From NCBI RefSeq assembly GCF_021049265.1, contig NZ_CP088018.1, forward strand, positions 2,232,001 through 2,296,000: a stretch of DNA of 64,000 bases, in the 5' to 3' direction. Source of the stretch: Ruania suaedae. GTDB taxonomy: Bacteria > Actinomycetota > Actinomycetes > Actinomycetales > Beutenbergiaceae. Both the position numbers and the translations under genes were made by a program. Positions 51,837 through 61,256 of the stretch are shown here, piece after piece. Position 1 is the stretch's first letter, and each line of letters opens with the position of its first letter. Under the pieces are notes generated by a model. It made no database searches. It was not told where the DNA came from and was given only the letters and a program-made list of their open reading frames with translations.

Positions 51837-52450
51837 GGAAGAGCAGCATGGGGGCGACGAGATCGCGACGCGCCGGCGGGGCCAGGCGAGCGCAGGTACT
51901 GGAGCACGTCGTGGAGGTGCTGTCCGAGCGGGGATATGCCGCGACCCGGTTCACCGATGTCGCCCAGGCGTCGGGTGTCGCGGTGTCGACGCTCCAGGGC
52001 TACTTCGGGTCACGTGAGGACATGCTGATCGAAGCACTCCAAGGTGCCACCACCGGCGAGGTCGAGGTACTCGCCCGCCTGGCCGACGGGTTCACGGACC
52101 CCTGGCAGCAACTGGTCGCGTTGGTCGACCGGGGCCTGTCCACACCCGTGCCGACCTGGCGGATGCTGATGGAGTTCTGGACCGCTGCGGCGCATGATCC
52201 CGAACTGCGCGACCATGCCGCCGTGCTGGCTGAGCAGTACCGGCAGCCATTCCGCGAGACCGTGCAGCGCGGCGTGGATGCGGGGGTGTTCTCGCCGCGA
52301 TCCGAAGTCACCGCCATCGTGGACGTGGTGGTCGCGACCATGGACGGCTTCCTCTACCCCCTCGTTCTGGGACACCTGACTGCGCTCCATCCGGACCACC
52401 GCGCCGTGGTGCTGGACCAGCTCGCTTTCATGCTCGGGACCGACTCATGA
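51833..52450 (+). CDS. TetR-family transcriptional regulator
   Basis: A 205-residue regulator. Helix-turn-helix near residues 15-60: RRAQVLEHVVEVLSERGYAA, TRFTDVAQASGVAVSTLQGY, FGSREDMLIEAL. The rest is the helical ligand-binding domain. A GTATGA palindrome overlaps the start, so it should be autoregulated. It overlaps the NmrA-like gene by ATGA, the likely target. Confidence 0.9.
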   Translation: MRKSSMGATRSRRAGGARRAQVLEHVVEVLSERGYAATRFTDVAQASGVAVSTLQGYFGSREDMLIEALQGATTGEVEVLARLADGFTDPWQQLVALVDRGLSTPVPTWRMLMEFWTAAAHDPELRDHAAVLAEQYRQPFRETVQRGVDAGVFSPRSEVTAIVDVVVATMDGFLYPLVLGHLTALHPDHRAVVLDQLAFMLGTDS

Positions 52451-53271
52451 CGACGCTGGTCACCGCAGCGACCGGAAAGGTCGGCCGCCAGGTCACCGCG
52501 CAGCTTCGTGCCTGCGGCGTGGAGCTGAGGGCAGGGTCTCGCCGCGGCTCGCCGCCGCTGGACTGGACCGCACCAGCGACCTGGCCGGCCGTCCTGGACG
52601 GCGTGGACCGGATCTTCCTGCTCGTGCCCGGTGGTGACGACGGGCAACGGTCCGTTGCCGGCCTCGGCGAGGCGGTGGTCGAGTTCCTCGATCTCGCCGA
52701 GCACCGGGGCGTCCGGCGAGTCGTGCTGATGACCGCCCTGGGCATGGATGCGGCCCCGGCCGAGGTCGAGCAACGCGCCGTTGAGCTGCACCTGCAGCGC
52801 AGCGCCCTCGACTGGACGATCCTGCGGCCGAACTGGTTCTTCCAGAACCTCACCCACGGACCGCTGTGCGCGCTTGCCGAAGCGAACCACACCGTGCTGG
52901 CCCTGCCGGCCGGTGACGCGGCGGTCAGCTTCATCGACACGCAGGACATCGCCGCCGTCGCCGTCGAGGCGCTGGTGGGCGAGCATCACGGCCGCGAGTA
53001 CGCGCTGACGGGGTCACGCAGCCTGACCTTCGCCGACGTCGCCACTGCGTGCCGCGACTCGGCCGTGCCCGTGAGCGCGTACCGGGCGGTCTCCGACCAC
53101 GAGTTCCGCCGCGCTGCACTCGGCCTGGGCTGGCATCGCGACTATGTCGACACGCTCAGCGGGCTGTTCGCCGCGATCGCCGCCGGATATGCCGCACCAG
53201 TGCTGCGCGACACCGCCGAGATCCTGGGTCGGGCACCGCGATCACTCACGGCCTTTCTCGCGCAGGTGTGA
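52447..53271 (+). CDS. NmrA-like NAD(P)-binding reductase
   Basis: A 274-residue atypical SDR: MTTLVTAATGKVGRQVTAQL (GxxGxxG-like), IFLLVPGGDDG, VVLMTALGMDA, LHLQRSALDWTILRPNWFFQNL, FIDTQDIAAVAVEALV. It belongs to the NmrA/quinone-reductase-2-like group, which reduces quinones or acts as a redox sensor. Coupled to the TetR regulator. Confidence 0.88.
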   Translation: MTTLVTAATGKVGRQVTAQLRACGVELRAGSRRGSPPLDWTAPATWPAVLDGVDRIFLLVPGGDDGQRSVAGLGEAVVEFLDLAEHRGVRRVVLMTALGMDAAPAEVEQRAVELHLQRSALDWTILRPNWFFQNLTHGPLCALAEANHTVLALPAGDAAVSFIDTQDIAAVAVEALVGEHHGREYALTGSRSLTFADVATACRDSAVPVSAYRAVSDHEFRRAALGLGWHRDYVDTLSGLFAAIAAGYAAPVLRDTAEILGRAPRSLTAFLAQV

Positions 53272-53358
53272 TGCCCCGGCCGGACGGTACGAGCGCCGTT
53301 CGAGTTGCCGAGTGCGCACCGACGTCTCACGCTCAGGTGAGTCGAAGGAGGCCAGACC

Positions 53359-54444
53359 ATGGACCAGCAGCCGGACCACCGCTCATCCGCCCCGGAGGCG
53401 AAGCGCTCGCGGCACCACCACGACAAGCACGCGCACAAGCCTGACTCACCGACCGACCTTCACCGGGCGTCGTGGACGTACACCGCGCGCAAGGCGGTGC
53501 GCGAGTTCCTCGGCGACGGGTGCACGGACCTCGCCGCGGGGCTGACCTACTACGCCGTGCTGTCGATCTTCCCGGCTGCCATCGCGCTGGTCTCGCTGCT
53601 GAGCCTGGTCGGACAGGGAGGCACCACCACCACGCTCATCTCCATGGCGGAGGACCTCGTGCCGGCCGACGCGATGAGCACGCTGGAGCCAGTGCTCCGA
53701 TCCCTGACCGAGGCACCCGCGCCCGGCCTCGGGCTGATCCTCGGTCTGGCGGCCGCGCTGTGGACGGCGTCGAACTACGTCAACGCGTTCTCCCGGGCGA
53801 TGAACCGCATCTACGAGACGACCGAGGGGCGCCCGGTGTGGAAGCTGCGCCCCGCGATGTACCTGCTGACCCTCGTCCTGCTGGTGCTCGTCGCCCTCAG
53901 TGTGGTCCTGCTCGCGATCTCGGGCCCGGTGGCCGAGGCCATCGGCTCGGCGATCGGGCTGGGCGGGGTCGCGGTGACGATCTGGAGCATCGCCCGCTGG
54001 CCGGTCCTGCTCGCCGTCGTGGTGCTCGTGGTGGCCCTGCTCTACTACTTCACACCGAACGTGAAGCAGCCGAAGATGAGGTGGATCTCCCCGGGTGCGA
54101 TCATCGCCATCGTCGTGGCGATCCTCGCGTCGGTGGGGGTCGGCTTCTATCTGGCCAACTTCGGCAGCTACAACCAGACCTACGGATCGCTGGCCGGGGT
54201 GATCATCGCGCTGCTGTGGATCTACGTGATGAACCTTGCGCTGCTCTTCGGTGCCGAGGTCGACGCCGAGGCCGAGCGCTCGCGCCAGCTGCAGGCCGGC
54301 ATCGAGGCCGAGGAGGACATCCAGCTGCCCCCGCGCGACACCAGGGCGAGCGAGAAGAAGGAGGGGCAGGAACGCGAGGACGTCGCCCGCGGCAGGAGGC
54401 TGCGGCTCTCACGCGGCCGGTCGCAGAAGTCGGACGACTCCTGA
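53359..54444 (+). CDS. YihY/virulence factor BrkB family membrane protein
   Basis: A 361-residue protein with a charged N-terminus, then the family core: GLTYYAVLSIFPAAIALVSL, LGLILGLAAALWTASNYVNA, FSRAMNRIYETTEGRPVWKL, six helices, YYFTPNVKQPKMRWISPGAI, GSYNQTYGSLAGVIIALLWIYV, FGAEVDAEAERSRQL; the C-terminal tail is long and charged. Function in the envelope is not established. A stem-loop follows. Confidence 0.9.
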   Translation: MDQQPDHRSSAPEAKRSRHHHDKHAHKPDSPTDLHRASWTYTARKAVREFLGDGCTDLAAGLTYYAVLSIFPAAIALVSLLSLVGQGGTTTTLISMAEDLVPADAMSTLEPVLRSLTEAPAPGLGLILGLAAALWTASNYVNAFSRAMNRIYETTEGRPVWKLRPAMYLLTLVLLVLVALSVVLLAISGPVAEAIGSAIGLGGVAVTIWSIARWPVLLAVVVLVVALLYYFTPNVKQPKMRWISPGAIIAIVVAILASVGVGFYLANFGSYNQTYGSLAGVIIALLWIYVMNLALLFGAEVDAEAERSRQLQAGIEAEEDIQLPPRDTRASEKKEGQEREDVARGRRLRLSRGRSQKSDDS

Positions 54445-54475
54445 GCCGATCACACGCGGCCACCGGGCACGAAAG

Positions 54476-54508
54476 AAGCCCGGATCCACCATCGGCGGAT
54501 CCGGGCTT
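54476..54508. terminator. Rho-independent-like terminator after yihY-type gene
   Basis: A 12-bp stem (AAGCCCGGATCC and GGATCCGGGCTT, 54476-54487 with 54497-54508), 9-base loop, ending in CTTTC. Located 30 bp after the stop. Confidence 0.85.
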
Positions 54509-54532
54509 TCGGCGATCTCCTGCGACATCACC

Positions 54533-54548
54533 TCGGTGGAGCTAGGGG
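54533..54548. repeat. Left copy of 16-bp target-site duplication of the IS481-type element
   Basis: TCGGTGGAGCTAGGGG, identical to 55911-55926. It is the 3' end of tRNA-Ala plus flank and contains CTAG, the preferred target of IS481-family elements. Confidence 0.8.
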
Positions 54549-54645
54549 TGTGCTGGTGCAGGACATCGGAATAGGGTGTCGCGGGTCATGGGAATAGGGG
54601 TGTCGCACGAGATCGGTATAGCCGCTGTGGCCAGGCTCGTGGTCT

Positions 54646-55857
54646 ATGGACAACAAGCGACGCCTGGTGGTGACCGCGGTGAACTCGGGCCAGTCTCAGT
54701 CCGCCATCGCTCGCCGCTACGGCGTATCCCAGAGTTGGATCTCCAAGCTGATGGCCCGCTATCGGCTCGAGGGCGAGGCCGCATTCGTCCCACGCTCGCG
54801 GCGCCCCCACACCACGCCGAGGGCCACCGATGCCGAGGTCGTGGAGCTGATCGTGGCCATCCGCGCCCGCCTGTCGCGTGCTGGCCTGGACTGCGGCGCC
54901 GAAACGATCGCCTGGCACCTGGGCCACACCCACCACATCGAGGTCCACCGGGCCACGATCCACCGGATCCTGACCCGCGCCGGGCTCATCACCGCCGAGC
55001 CGAAGAAGCGACCGAAGTCCTCCTACGTGCGTTTCGAAGCCGCGCAGCCGAACGAGTGCTGGCAATCGGACTTCACCCACTACCGCCTCACCCGCCCCAG
55101 CGGACGCGCCGGCGCCGACACCGAGATCATCACCTGGCTCGATGACCACTCCCGCGCCGTGCTGCACCTGAGCGCCCACAAAGCGATCACCTCCACCATC
55201 GTGGCCGCCACCTTCGCCCAGACCGCCCGCGAACACGGCTACCCCGCCTCCACCCTGACCGACAACGGCCTGGTCTACACCGTGCGCCTGGCCAGCAAGA
55301 AGCGCCGCGGTGGACGCACCGCACTGGAGACCGAACTGCACCGCCGCGGCATCATCCAGAAGAACGGCAAGCCTGGCCACCCCACCACCCAGGGCAAAGT
55401 CGAGCGCTTCCAGCAGACCCTCAAGAAGTGGCTACGCGCCCGCCCCGACCAGCCCACCACCATCACCGCCCTGCAAGCGCTGCTCGATGAGTTCACCACC
55501 GAGTACAACCACCGACGCCCCCACCGGTCTCTACCCCACCGGGCAACCCCGGCCACCGCCTACACCACCCGCCCCAAGGCCACCCCCGCCACCACACCCG
55601 GCGAACCTCACCACCGCGTGCGCCACGACCGCGTCGATACCGCCGGCAAAGTCACCCTCCGCCACGGCGGCACCCTCCACCACATCGGCATCGGACGAAC
55701 CCACGCCCGAACCCCCGTGATCCTCCTCATCGCCGACCTCGACATCACCATCATCAATGCCGCCACCGGCGAGATCCTGCGCGAGCTCACCCTCGACCCC
55801 ACCAAGCGCTACCAACCCACCGGACGCCCCCCAGGACCAGCCCCCACAAAGAACTAG
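54646..55857 (+). CDS. IS481-family transposase
   Basis: A 403-residue DDE transposase. N-terminal helix-turn-helix: SQSAIARRYGVSQSWISKLM, then RHSRRPHTTPR-like basic region, and the catalytic triad Asp (WQSDFTHY), Asp (LTDNGLVY) and Glu (TQGKVERFQQ). The C-terminus has TTEYNHRRPHRSLPHRATPA. Frame is intact, so it could be active. Confidence 0.95.
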   Translation: MDNKRRLVVTAVNSGQSQSAIARRYGVSQSWISKLMARYRLEGEAAFVPRSRRPHTTPRATDAEVVELIVAIRARLSRAGLDCGAETIAWHLGHTHHIEVHRATIHRILTRAGLITAEPKKRPKSSYVRFEAAQPNECWQSDFTHYRLTRPSGRAGADTEIITWLDDHSRAVLHLSAHKAITSTIVAATFAQTAREHGYPASTLTDNGLVYTVRLASKKRRGGRTALETELHRRGIIQKNGKPGHPTTQGKVERFQQTLKKWLRARPDQPTTITALQALLDEFTTEYNHRRPHRSLPHRATPATAYTTRPKATPATTPGEPHHRVRHDRVDTAGKVTLRHGGTLHHIGIGRTHARTPVILLIADLDITIINAATGEILRELTLDPTKRYQPTGRPPGPAPTKN

Positions 55858-55859
55858 CC

Positions 55860-55886
55860 CGAACCCACAATCCGTGGGTTCGGGCT
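55860..55886. terminator. Stem-loop at 3' end of transposase gene
   Basis: AGCCCGAACCCAC and GTGGGTTCGGGCT form a 13-bp stem around the loop of a few bases (about 55857-55887), 3 bases after the stop and inside the insertion sequence. It ends transposase transcripts before the tRNA, which is on the other strand. Confidence 0.6.
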
Positions 55887-55910
55887 ATTCCGATGTCCTG
55901 CGACATCACA

Positions 55911-55926
55911 TCGGTGGAGCTAGGGG
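55911..55926. repeat. Right copy of 16-bp target-site duplication
   Basis: TCGGTGGAGCTAGGGG, the partner of 54533-54548. Its 3' part is the acceptor-stem end of tRNA-Ala, which therefore remains complete. Confidence 0.8.
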
Positions 55927-55987
55927 GATTCGAACCCCCGACCTCTTCCATGCCATGGAAGCGCGCTACCAACTGCGCCATAGCCCC
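55915..55987 (-). tRNA. tRNA-Ala (anticodon GGC)
   Basis: 73 nt. On the minus strand: acceptor GGGGCTA / TAGCTCC (one G-T pair), D-arm GCGCAGTTGGTAGCGC, anticodon arm CTTCC-ATGGCAT-GGAAG with anticodon GGC, T-arm GGGGG-TTCGAAT-CCCCC, discriminator A. No CCA is encoded; the flanking sequence reads ACCG. It follows the histidine-phosphatase gene on the same strand and may be read with that operon. Confidence 0.96.
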
Positions 55988-56013
55988 GGGTGCCCTTGCG
56001 AGCGGACTCGAGT

Positions 56014-56664
56014 CTAGACGATCCGTGCCGCTGGTGCGAAATCGAGGTCCGGTACGCCGACGTTGTGCGCGGCGAGCCGCCAGCCCGGGTGACCGTCGCC
56101 GGCGTGGTGCAACACCGACCAGTGGCAGTTGCCCACCCCCGTGATGCCGCGCCACTGCTCGGCGTCCTGCCCCAGCAGGGCGGAGATCCCGCACGAGATC
56201 GCCGCTCCGTGGGAGGTCACCACGAGCACGTCCGAGGCGCTCAGGGCCTGGGCCGCGTCCGCCACGGCCTGCGCCACCCTGTGACCAACCTCACGGCGGG
56301 TCTCGGCGCCGACACCCTGCGGGTGACCCCCGCTCTGCCACACCTGGAACTGCTCCGGCCAGCCTGCCTCGACCTCCGGGTGAGTCAGCCCCTCCCACTG
56401 CCCGAAACTGCGCTCGCGCACCCCTGCCTCGGAGCGCACCGGCAGCCCGGTCTGTTCCCCGAGCGCCTGGGCGGTCACCACGGCGCGCCCCAGGTCCGAG
56501 GTGAGGATCGCCGTCGGGCCGGCCTGGGCGAGCGCCGTGGCAGCGACCTTGGCCTGCTGCCGGCCGGTCTCGTTGAGGGGCGTGTCGACCTGCCCCTGCA
56601 AGCGTCCCTCGAGGTTGTAGTCCGTTTGCCCGTGGCGCCAGAAGATGACCGTGCCGGCGGTCAC
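56014..56664 (-). CDS. Histidine phosphatase family protein
   Basis: A 216-residue phosphoglycerate-mutase-like phosphatase: catalytic IFWRHGQTDYN (RHG), GRLQGQVDTPLNETGRQQA, SDLGRAVVTAQAL, RERSFGQWEGL with the acid Glu, and VTSHGAAISC. Start is GTG overlapping rsfS (GTGA). This neighbour of rsfS/nadD in actinobacteria is usually annotated as a phosphatase acting on a small phosphate ester. Substrate not known. Confidence 0.9.
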   Translation of the reverse strand: MTAGTVIFWRHGQTDYNLEGRLQGQVDTPLNETGRQQAKVAATALAQAGPTAILTSDLGRAVVTAQALGEQTGLPVRSEAGVRERSFGQWEGLTHPEVEAGWPEQFQVWQSGGHPQGVGAETRREVGHRVAQAVADAAQALSASDVLVVTSHGAAISCGISALLGQDAEQWRGITGVGNCHWSVLHHAGDGHPGWRLAAHNVGVPDLDFAPAARIV

Positions 56665-57053
56665 GGAGCCTGGTCCGGGCCGGTCTCGCCGCGGGCGTCA
56701 TCGGGCAGCTCGACGATCGGGCAGTCCTTCCAGAGCCGCTCCAGGGCGTAGAACACCCGGTCCTCCTCGTGCTGGACGTGGACGATGATGTCGGTGAAGT
56801 CCAGCAGCACCCAGCGGCCCTCCGAGGCACCCTCCTTACGGACGGCCTTGACGCCCTCGGCCCGCATCGCCTCCTCCACGGCCTCCACGATCGAGCGGAC
56901 CTGGCGCTCGGTCGAGCCCGAGGCCACCACGAAGACGTCCGTGAGCACCAGCTGTTCGGAGACGTCGAGGGCGATGATCTCGCGGGCCTTGATGCCCGTG
57001 GCGGCGCGGGCCGCGACGGCGGCGAGATGGCGGGAACGATCGTCAGCGGGCAC
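56661..57053 (-). CDS. rsfS: Ribosome silencing factor RsfS (Iojap)
   Basis: A 130-residue protein with the family core ALDVSEQLVLTDVFVVASG, STERQVRSIVEAVEEAMRAEG, EGRWVLLDFTDIIVHVQ and REFYALERLW-like end. It binds ribosomal protein uL14 and blocks subunit joining in starvation. GTG start follows GAGGAG. Typical location after nadD. Confidence 0.93.
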   Translation of the reverse strand: MPADDRSRHLAAVAARAATGIKAREIIALDVSEQLVLTDVFVVASGSTERQVRSIVEAVEEAMRAEGVKAVRKEGASEGRWVLLDFTDIIVHVQHEEDRVFYALERLWKDCPIVELPDDARGETGPDQAP

Positions 57054-57061
57054 GTGTCTCC

Positions 57062-58212
<1,151 letters not shown>

Positions 58213-58216
<4 letters not shown>

Positions 58217-58854
58217 GGGCGTTCCTCCGGTGATTGGTAGGTGGTGGGATCGACGTAGAGCCCGTGCTTGCCGATGTATTGCACCACGCCGTCCGGCACC
58301 AGATACCAGACGGCCTTGCCGGCCTGCACCCGCTCGCGGCAGTCGGTCGAGGAGATCGCCATCGCCGGGATCTCCTGCACCGAGTACTCCCCCGAGGGCA
58401 GGTTCTCGGTCTCGAACTGGTGGCCGGGCCGTGTCACGCCCACGAAGTGCGCGAGGTCCCAGAGCGCGTCGGAGTCCTTCCACTTCAGGATCTGCCCCAG
58501 GGCGTCGGCCCCGGTGATGAAGAACAACTCGGCGTCCGGGTAGACCGCGTGCAGATCGCGCAGGGTGTCGATCGTGAACGTCGTGCCAGGGCGGTCGATA
58601 TCGACCCGCGAGACCGAGAAGCGCGGGTTGGACGCGGTGGCGATCACCGACATCAGGTACCGGTGCTCGGCGCGGGTGACCTCGCGGTCGAGCTTGAACG
58701 GCTGCGCCCCGGTGGGGACGAAGACGACCTCGTCGAGGTGGTACTCGTCCGCCACCTCGCTGGCAGCGACGAGGTGGCCGTGATGGATGGGGTCGAACGT
58801 GCCGCCCATGATGCCCACGCGAGCGGGGCCGCGGGTGGCGGCGATCATCGCCAC
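58213..58854 (-). CDS. nadD: Nicotinate-nucleotide adenylyltransferase
   Basis: A 213-residue NMN/NaMN adenylyltransferase: [41 protein letters not shown], and [10 protein letters not shown] (ISSTxxR). Makes deamido-NAD in NAD synthesis. The first codon is GTG at 58854; an ATG two codons on (58848) could also be the start. Confidence 0.95.
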
Positions 58855-58884
58855 GTCCGGTCAGCGTTGCGGACCGTGCCCATG

Positions 58885-59046
58885 TCAGCGCGGACGGTTG
58901 CGGGTTCCCAGGCTCCGGAAAGCGAGAGTCACCAGGAGCAGGAACAGCAGCAGACCACCGGCGATCAGCCCGAAACCGATCGGATGCAGGCCTTCGGCGG
59001 CATGCTCGGTGCTCTCGGCGGCGATGATCAGCAGCGAGCTGCGCAT
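58885..59046 (-). CDS. Small membrane protein between proA and nadD
   Basis: A 53-residue peptide with one membrane helix (GLIAGGLLLFLLLVTLAF), a short polar N-terminal part (SLLIIAAESTEHAAEG) and a basic tail (RSLGTRNRPR). ATG at 59046 has AAGGAG upstream. Too short for most callers but well supported by its ribosome site. Unknown function. Confidence 0.75.
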   Translation of the reverse strand: MRSSLLIIAAESTEHAAEGLHPIGFGLIAGGLLLFLLLVTLAFRSLGTRNRPR

Positions 59047-59118
59047 CTACGTTCTCCTTCGTCTGCGTGTCACGACCCGAGCCCATAGTCTGTCATGCCC
59101 GGTCGGCCGAACTGCGCT

Positions 59119-60417
59119 TCAGGGGCGTACGTGTCCCTCGCCCTGCACGATCCACGTGGTGGTGGTCAGCTCGGCGAGGCCCATCGGGCCGCGCGCGTGG
59201 AGCTTCTGGGTGGAGATCCCGATCTCGGCCCCCAGTCCGAGCTGGCCGCCGTCGGTGAAGCGCGTGGAGGCGTTGACCAGCAGCGCCGCCGAGTCCAGCT
59301 CGGAGGTGAAGCGCTGCACGGCGCCGACGTCGTTGCTGAGGATCGCTTCGGTGTGGCCGGAGGACCAGGTGCGGATGTGCTCCAGCGCCTCGTCCAGCCC
59401 GGGCACCACCCGCACCGCGAGGTCCATGCTGAGGTACTCCCTCGCCCAGTCCTCCTCGGTGGCGGGGCTGACCTGCGCCGTCGGGCCGGCGTGGCCCAGG
59501 GCGATCTCGTCGCCGTGCACGTGCACCCCGGCCTGGGACAGCGCCGACATCGCCGCGGGAAGGAAGGTCTCGGCGGCGTCGGCGTGCACGAGCAACGTCT
59601 CGACGGCGTTGCAGACCCCCACCCGCTGCGTCTTGGCATTGAGGAGGATCGCGACCGCCTGGCCGACATCGGCGGTGGCGTCCACATACAGGTGGCAGTT
59701 GCCCACCCCGGTCTCGATCACCGGCACCTGCGACTCGGTCACCACCGTCTGGATGAGTCCCGCGCCACCGCGCGGGATGAGCACGTCGACCAGTCCGCGG
59801 GCGCGCATCAGCGCCCGGGCCCCGGCGCGGCCGTAGGCGTCCACGGACTGGATCAGCTCGCGCGGCAGGCCGACCTGCTCCAGCGCGTCCCCGAGGACCG
59901 CCACGATCGTCTCGTTGCTGCTCGCCGCGGCCGACCCACCGCGCAGCAGCACGGCATTACCGCTCTTGAGGGCGAGACCGGCAGCGTCGACCGTGACATT
60001 GGGCCGGGCCTCGTAGATCATCCCGACGACGCCCATCGGCACCCGCACCTGGCGGACCGTGAGTCCGTTCGGCAGCGTCTGGCCGCGCACCACCTCGCCT
60101 ACCGGGTCGGGTAGTGCGGCGAGCTCACGCAGCGCGTCCGCGATGGCCTCGATCCGCTCCCCCGTCAGCCGGAGCCGGTCGACGAGTCCCGGGCTCATCC
60201 CGGCGGCGCTCTCGCGCTCGACGTCGACCGCGTTGGCGGTCAGGATCTGCTCGGTCTCGGCCACGAGGGCGTCGGCGAGGGTGTGCAGAGCCTGGTTCTT
60301 CGTGGCGGTGGTGGCGCTGCGCAGGGCGCGGGAGGCGACCTTCGCCGCCTCGGCGAGGTGGCGGACACCCTCGCTCGCCTGCTCGTCGGTGACCTGGGCC
60401 GCAGTCTCCACGCTCAT
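59119..60417 (-). CDS. proA: Glutamate-5-semialdehyde dehydrogenase (gamma-glutamyl phosphate reductase)
   Basis: A 432-residue enzyme of proline synthesis: [23 protein letters not shown] contains the family signature [44 protein letters not shown], and the catalytic Cys in [17 protein letters not shown] at 60417 is chosen; an open frame upstream lacks a ribosome site. Confidence 0.95.
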   Translation of the reverse strand: MSVETAAQVTDEQASEGVRHLAEAAKVASRALRSATTATKNQALHTLADALVAETEQILTANAVDVERESAAGMSPGLVDRLRLTGERIEAIADALRELAALPDPVGEVVRGQTLPNGLTVRQVRVPMGVVGMIYEARPNVTVDAAGLALKSGNAVLLRGGSAAASSNETIVAVLGDALEQVGLPRELIQSVDAYGRAGARALMRARGLVDVLIPRGGAGLIQTVVTESQVPVIETGVGNCHLYVDATADVGQAVAILLNAKTQRVGVCNAVETLLVHADAAETFLPAAMSALSQAGVHVHGDEIALGHAGPTAQVSPATEEDWAREYLSMDLAVRVVPGLDEALEHIRTWSSGHTEAILSNDVGAVQRFTSELDSAALLVNASTRFTDGGQLGLGAEIGISTQKLHARGPMGLAELTTTTWIVQGEGHVRP

Positions 60418-60448
60418 CGCCCCAGGATACGGCGTGCCCGGCTCGTGG

Positions 60449-60877
60449 TCAGCGCTGTCGCCGGCCGGGGAGCCGGTCCAAGACGTCATTCCACCCCTGT
60501 TCGGCGCCGCCGTCGGCGACGTGCGTGGTGGAGGTGTGCAGCACGGTGACCACCGTTCCGCCCTCGGTCGGGACGAAGCTCACCTCCACGGTGTCCGTGG
60601 CGCCCTCGCCGGGGGCCTCGTCGTCGGAGATCCAGAGCCATGTCATGGCGAGACGGAGCGGAGGGTCGACCACGGTGAACCGGCCGGTGACGCCCACACC
60701 GGCGGCAGCGCTCACGATCCGGTACTCCCCACCCGGCCGGGCGTCGAGCTCGTACTCGGTGTCGGGCCACTGCGGCCACCACCACTGTGCCATCTGCGCA
60801 GGCTCGACCCAGGCGGCGAACGCCTGCTCGGGGTCAGCACTCACGAGGCGCGAGACCGTGATCGTCGTCGGTGTCAT
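60449..60877 (-). CDS. SRPBCC (AHSA1-type) domain protein
   Basis: A 142-residue protein: [60 protein letters not shown], then [20 protein letters not shown]. Follows the ArsR-type regulator with ATGA overlap; such pairs are common. Ligand unknown. Confidence 0.88.
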   Translation of the reverse strand: MTPTTITVSRLVSADPEQAFAAWVEPAQMAQWWWPQWPDTEYELDARPGGEYRIVSAAAGVGVTGRFTVVDPPLRLAMTWLWISDDEAPGEGATDTVEVSFVPTEGGTVVTVLHTSTTHVADGGAEQGWNDVLDRLPGRRQR

Positions 60878-61215
60878 GACCGGTCCTTCCCGGACGTCGT
60901 CGAGTTCATGTGTGCCGCGAACCGGTCGAGATGGTTGCTCCAGAACAAGCGGGTCGAGGTGGCCCACATCACGAGTGCGTCGAGGCTGCCCGGGACGATC
61001 TCCACGGTGACGCTGCGGCCGGACTTGGTCCGGGTGACGAGCCCACCCTCGGTCAGCCGGTCCAGGTGACGCAGCACGGCGGGGCCGCTGATGCCGAGAA
61101 TCTCGGCGAGCTCGGTGACGGTGGCGGGGCCGGCGGCGAGTCGGTCGAGCATCCGCCGGCGGGCCTCGTTCGCGATCGCGGTCGCCGCCGGGTCGAGGAG
61201 CGCCGTGGATGTCAT
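60874..61215 (-). CDS. ArsR-family transcriptional regulator
   Basis: A 113-residue winged-helix protein: ATAIANEARRRMLDRLAAGP, ATVTELAEILGISGPAVLRH, LDRLTEGGLVTRTKSG. No metal-binding Cys motif is seen, so it is the non-metal type that partners with an AHSA1 protein. ATG at 61215; the perfect dyad at 61233-61256 lies just upstream. Confidence 0.9.
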   Translation of the reverse strand: MTSTALLDPAATAIANEARRRMLDRLAAGPATVTELAEILGISGPAVLRHLDRLTEGGLVTRTKSGRSVTVEIVPGSLDALVMWATSTRLFWSNHLDRFAAHMNSTTSGKDRS

Positions 61216-61232
61216 GTCGCGCAGCCTAGCCG

Positions 61233-61256
61233 ACACTTAACACATCTGTTAAGTGT
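61233..61256. promoter_or_regulatory. Perfect inverted repeat, probable ArsR operator
   Basis: ACACTTAACA-CATC-TGTTAAGTGT, 10-bp arms, 18 bp upstream of the ArsR-family start. It also covers the stop codon of the MFS gene (61249-61251). Confidence 0.75.

Larger units (their letters stand above)
54549..55910 (+). mobile_element. IS481-family insertion sequence, 1,362 bp, apparently intact
   Basis: Terminal inverted repeats of 26 bp match at 23 positions: left from 54549, right to 55910; the inner 17 bases GCAGGACATCGGAATAG are perfect (54558-54574 and 55885-55901). Both ends begin TGTG. It contains one transposase gene and is flanked by a 16-bp direct repeat. It sits next to tRNA-Ala, downstream of the terminator of the YihY gene. 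Confidence 0.88.

Noticed and set aside
54519-55926. 30-base near-repeat at the tRNA 3' end as attL/attR of an integrative island
   Set aside because: Between the copies is only one IS481-type element with its own inverted repeats; no integrase gene is present. A target-site duplication explains 16 of the bases.
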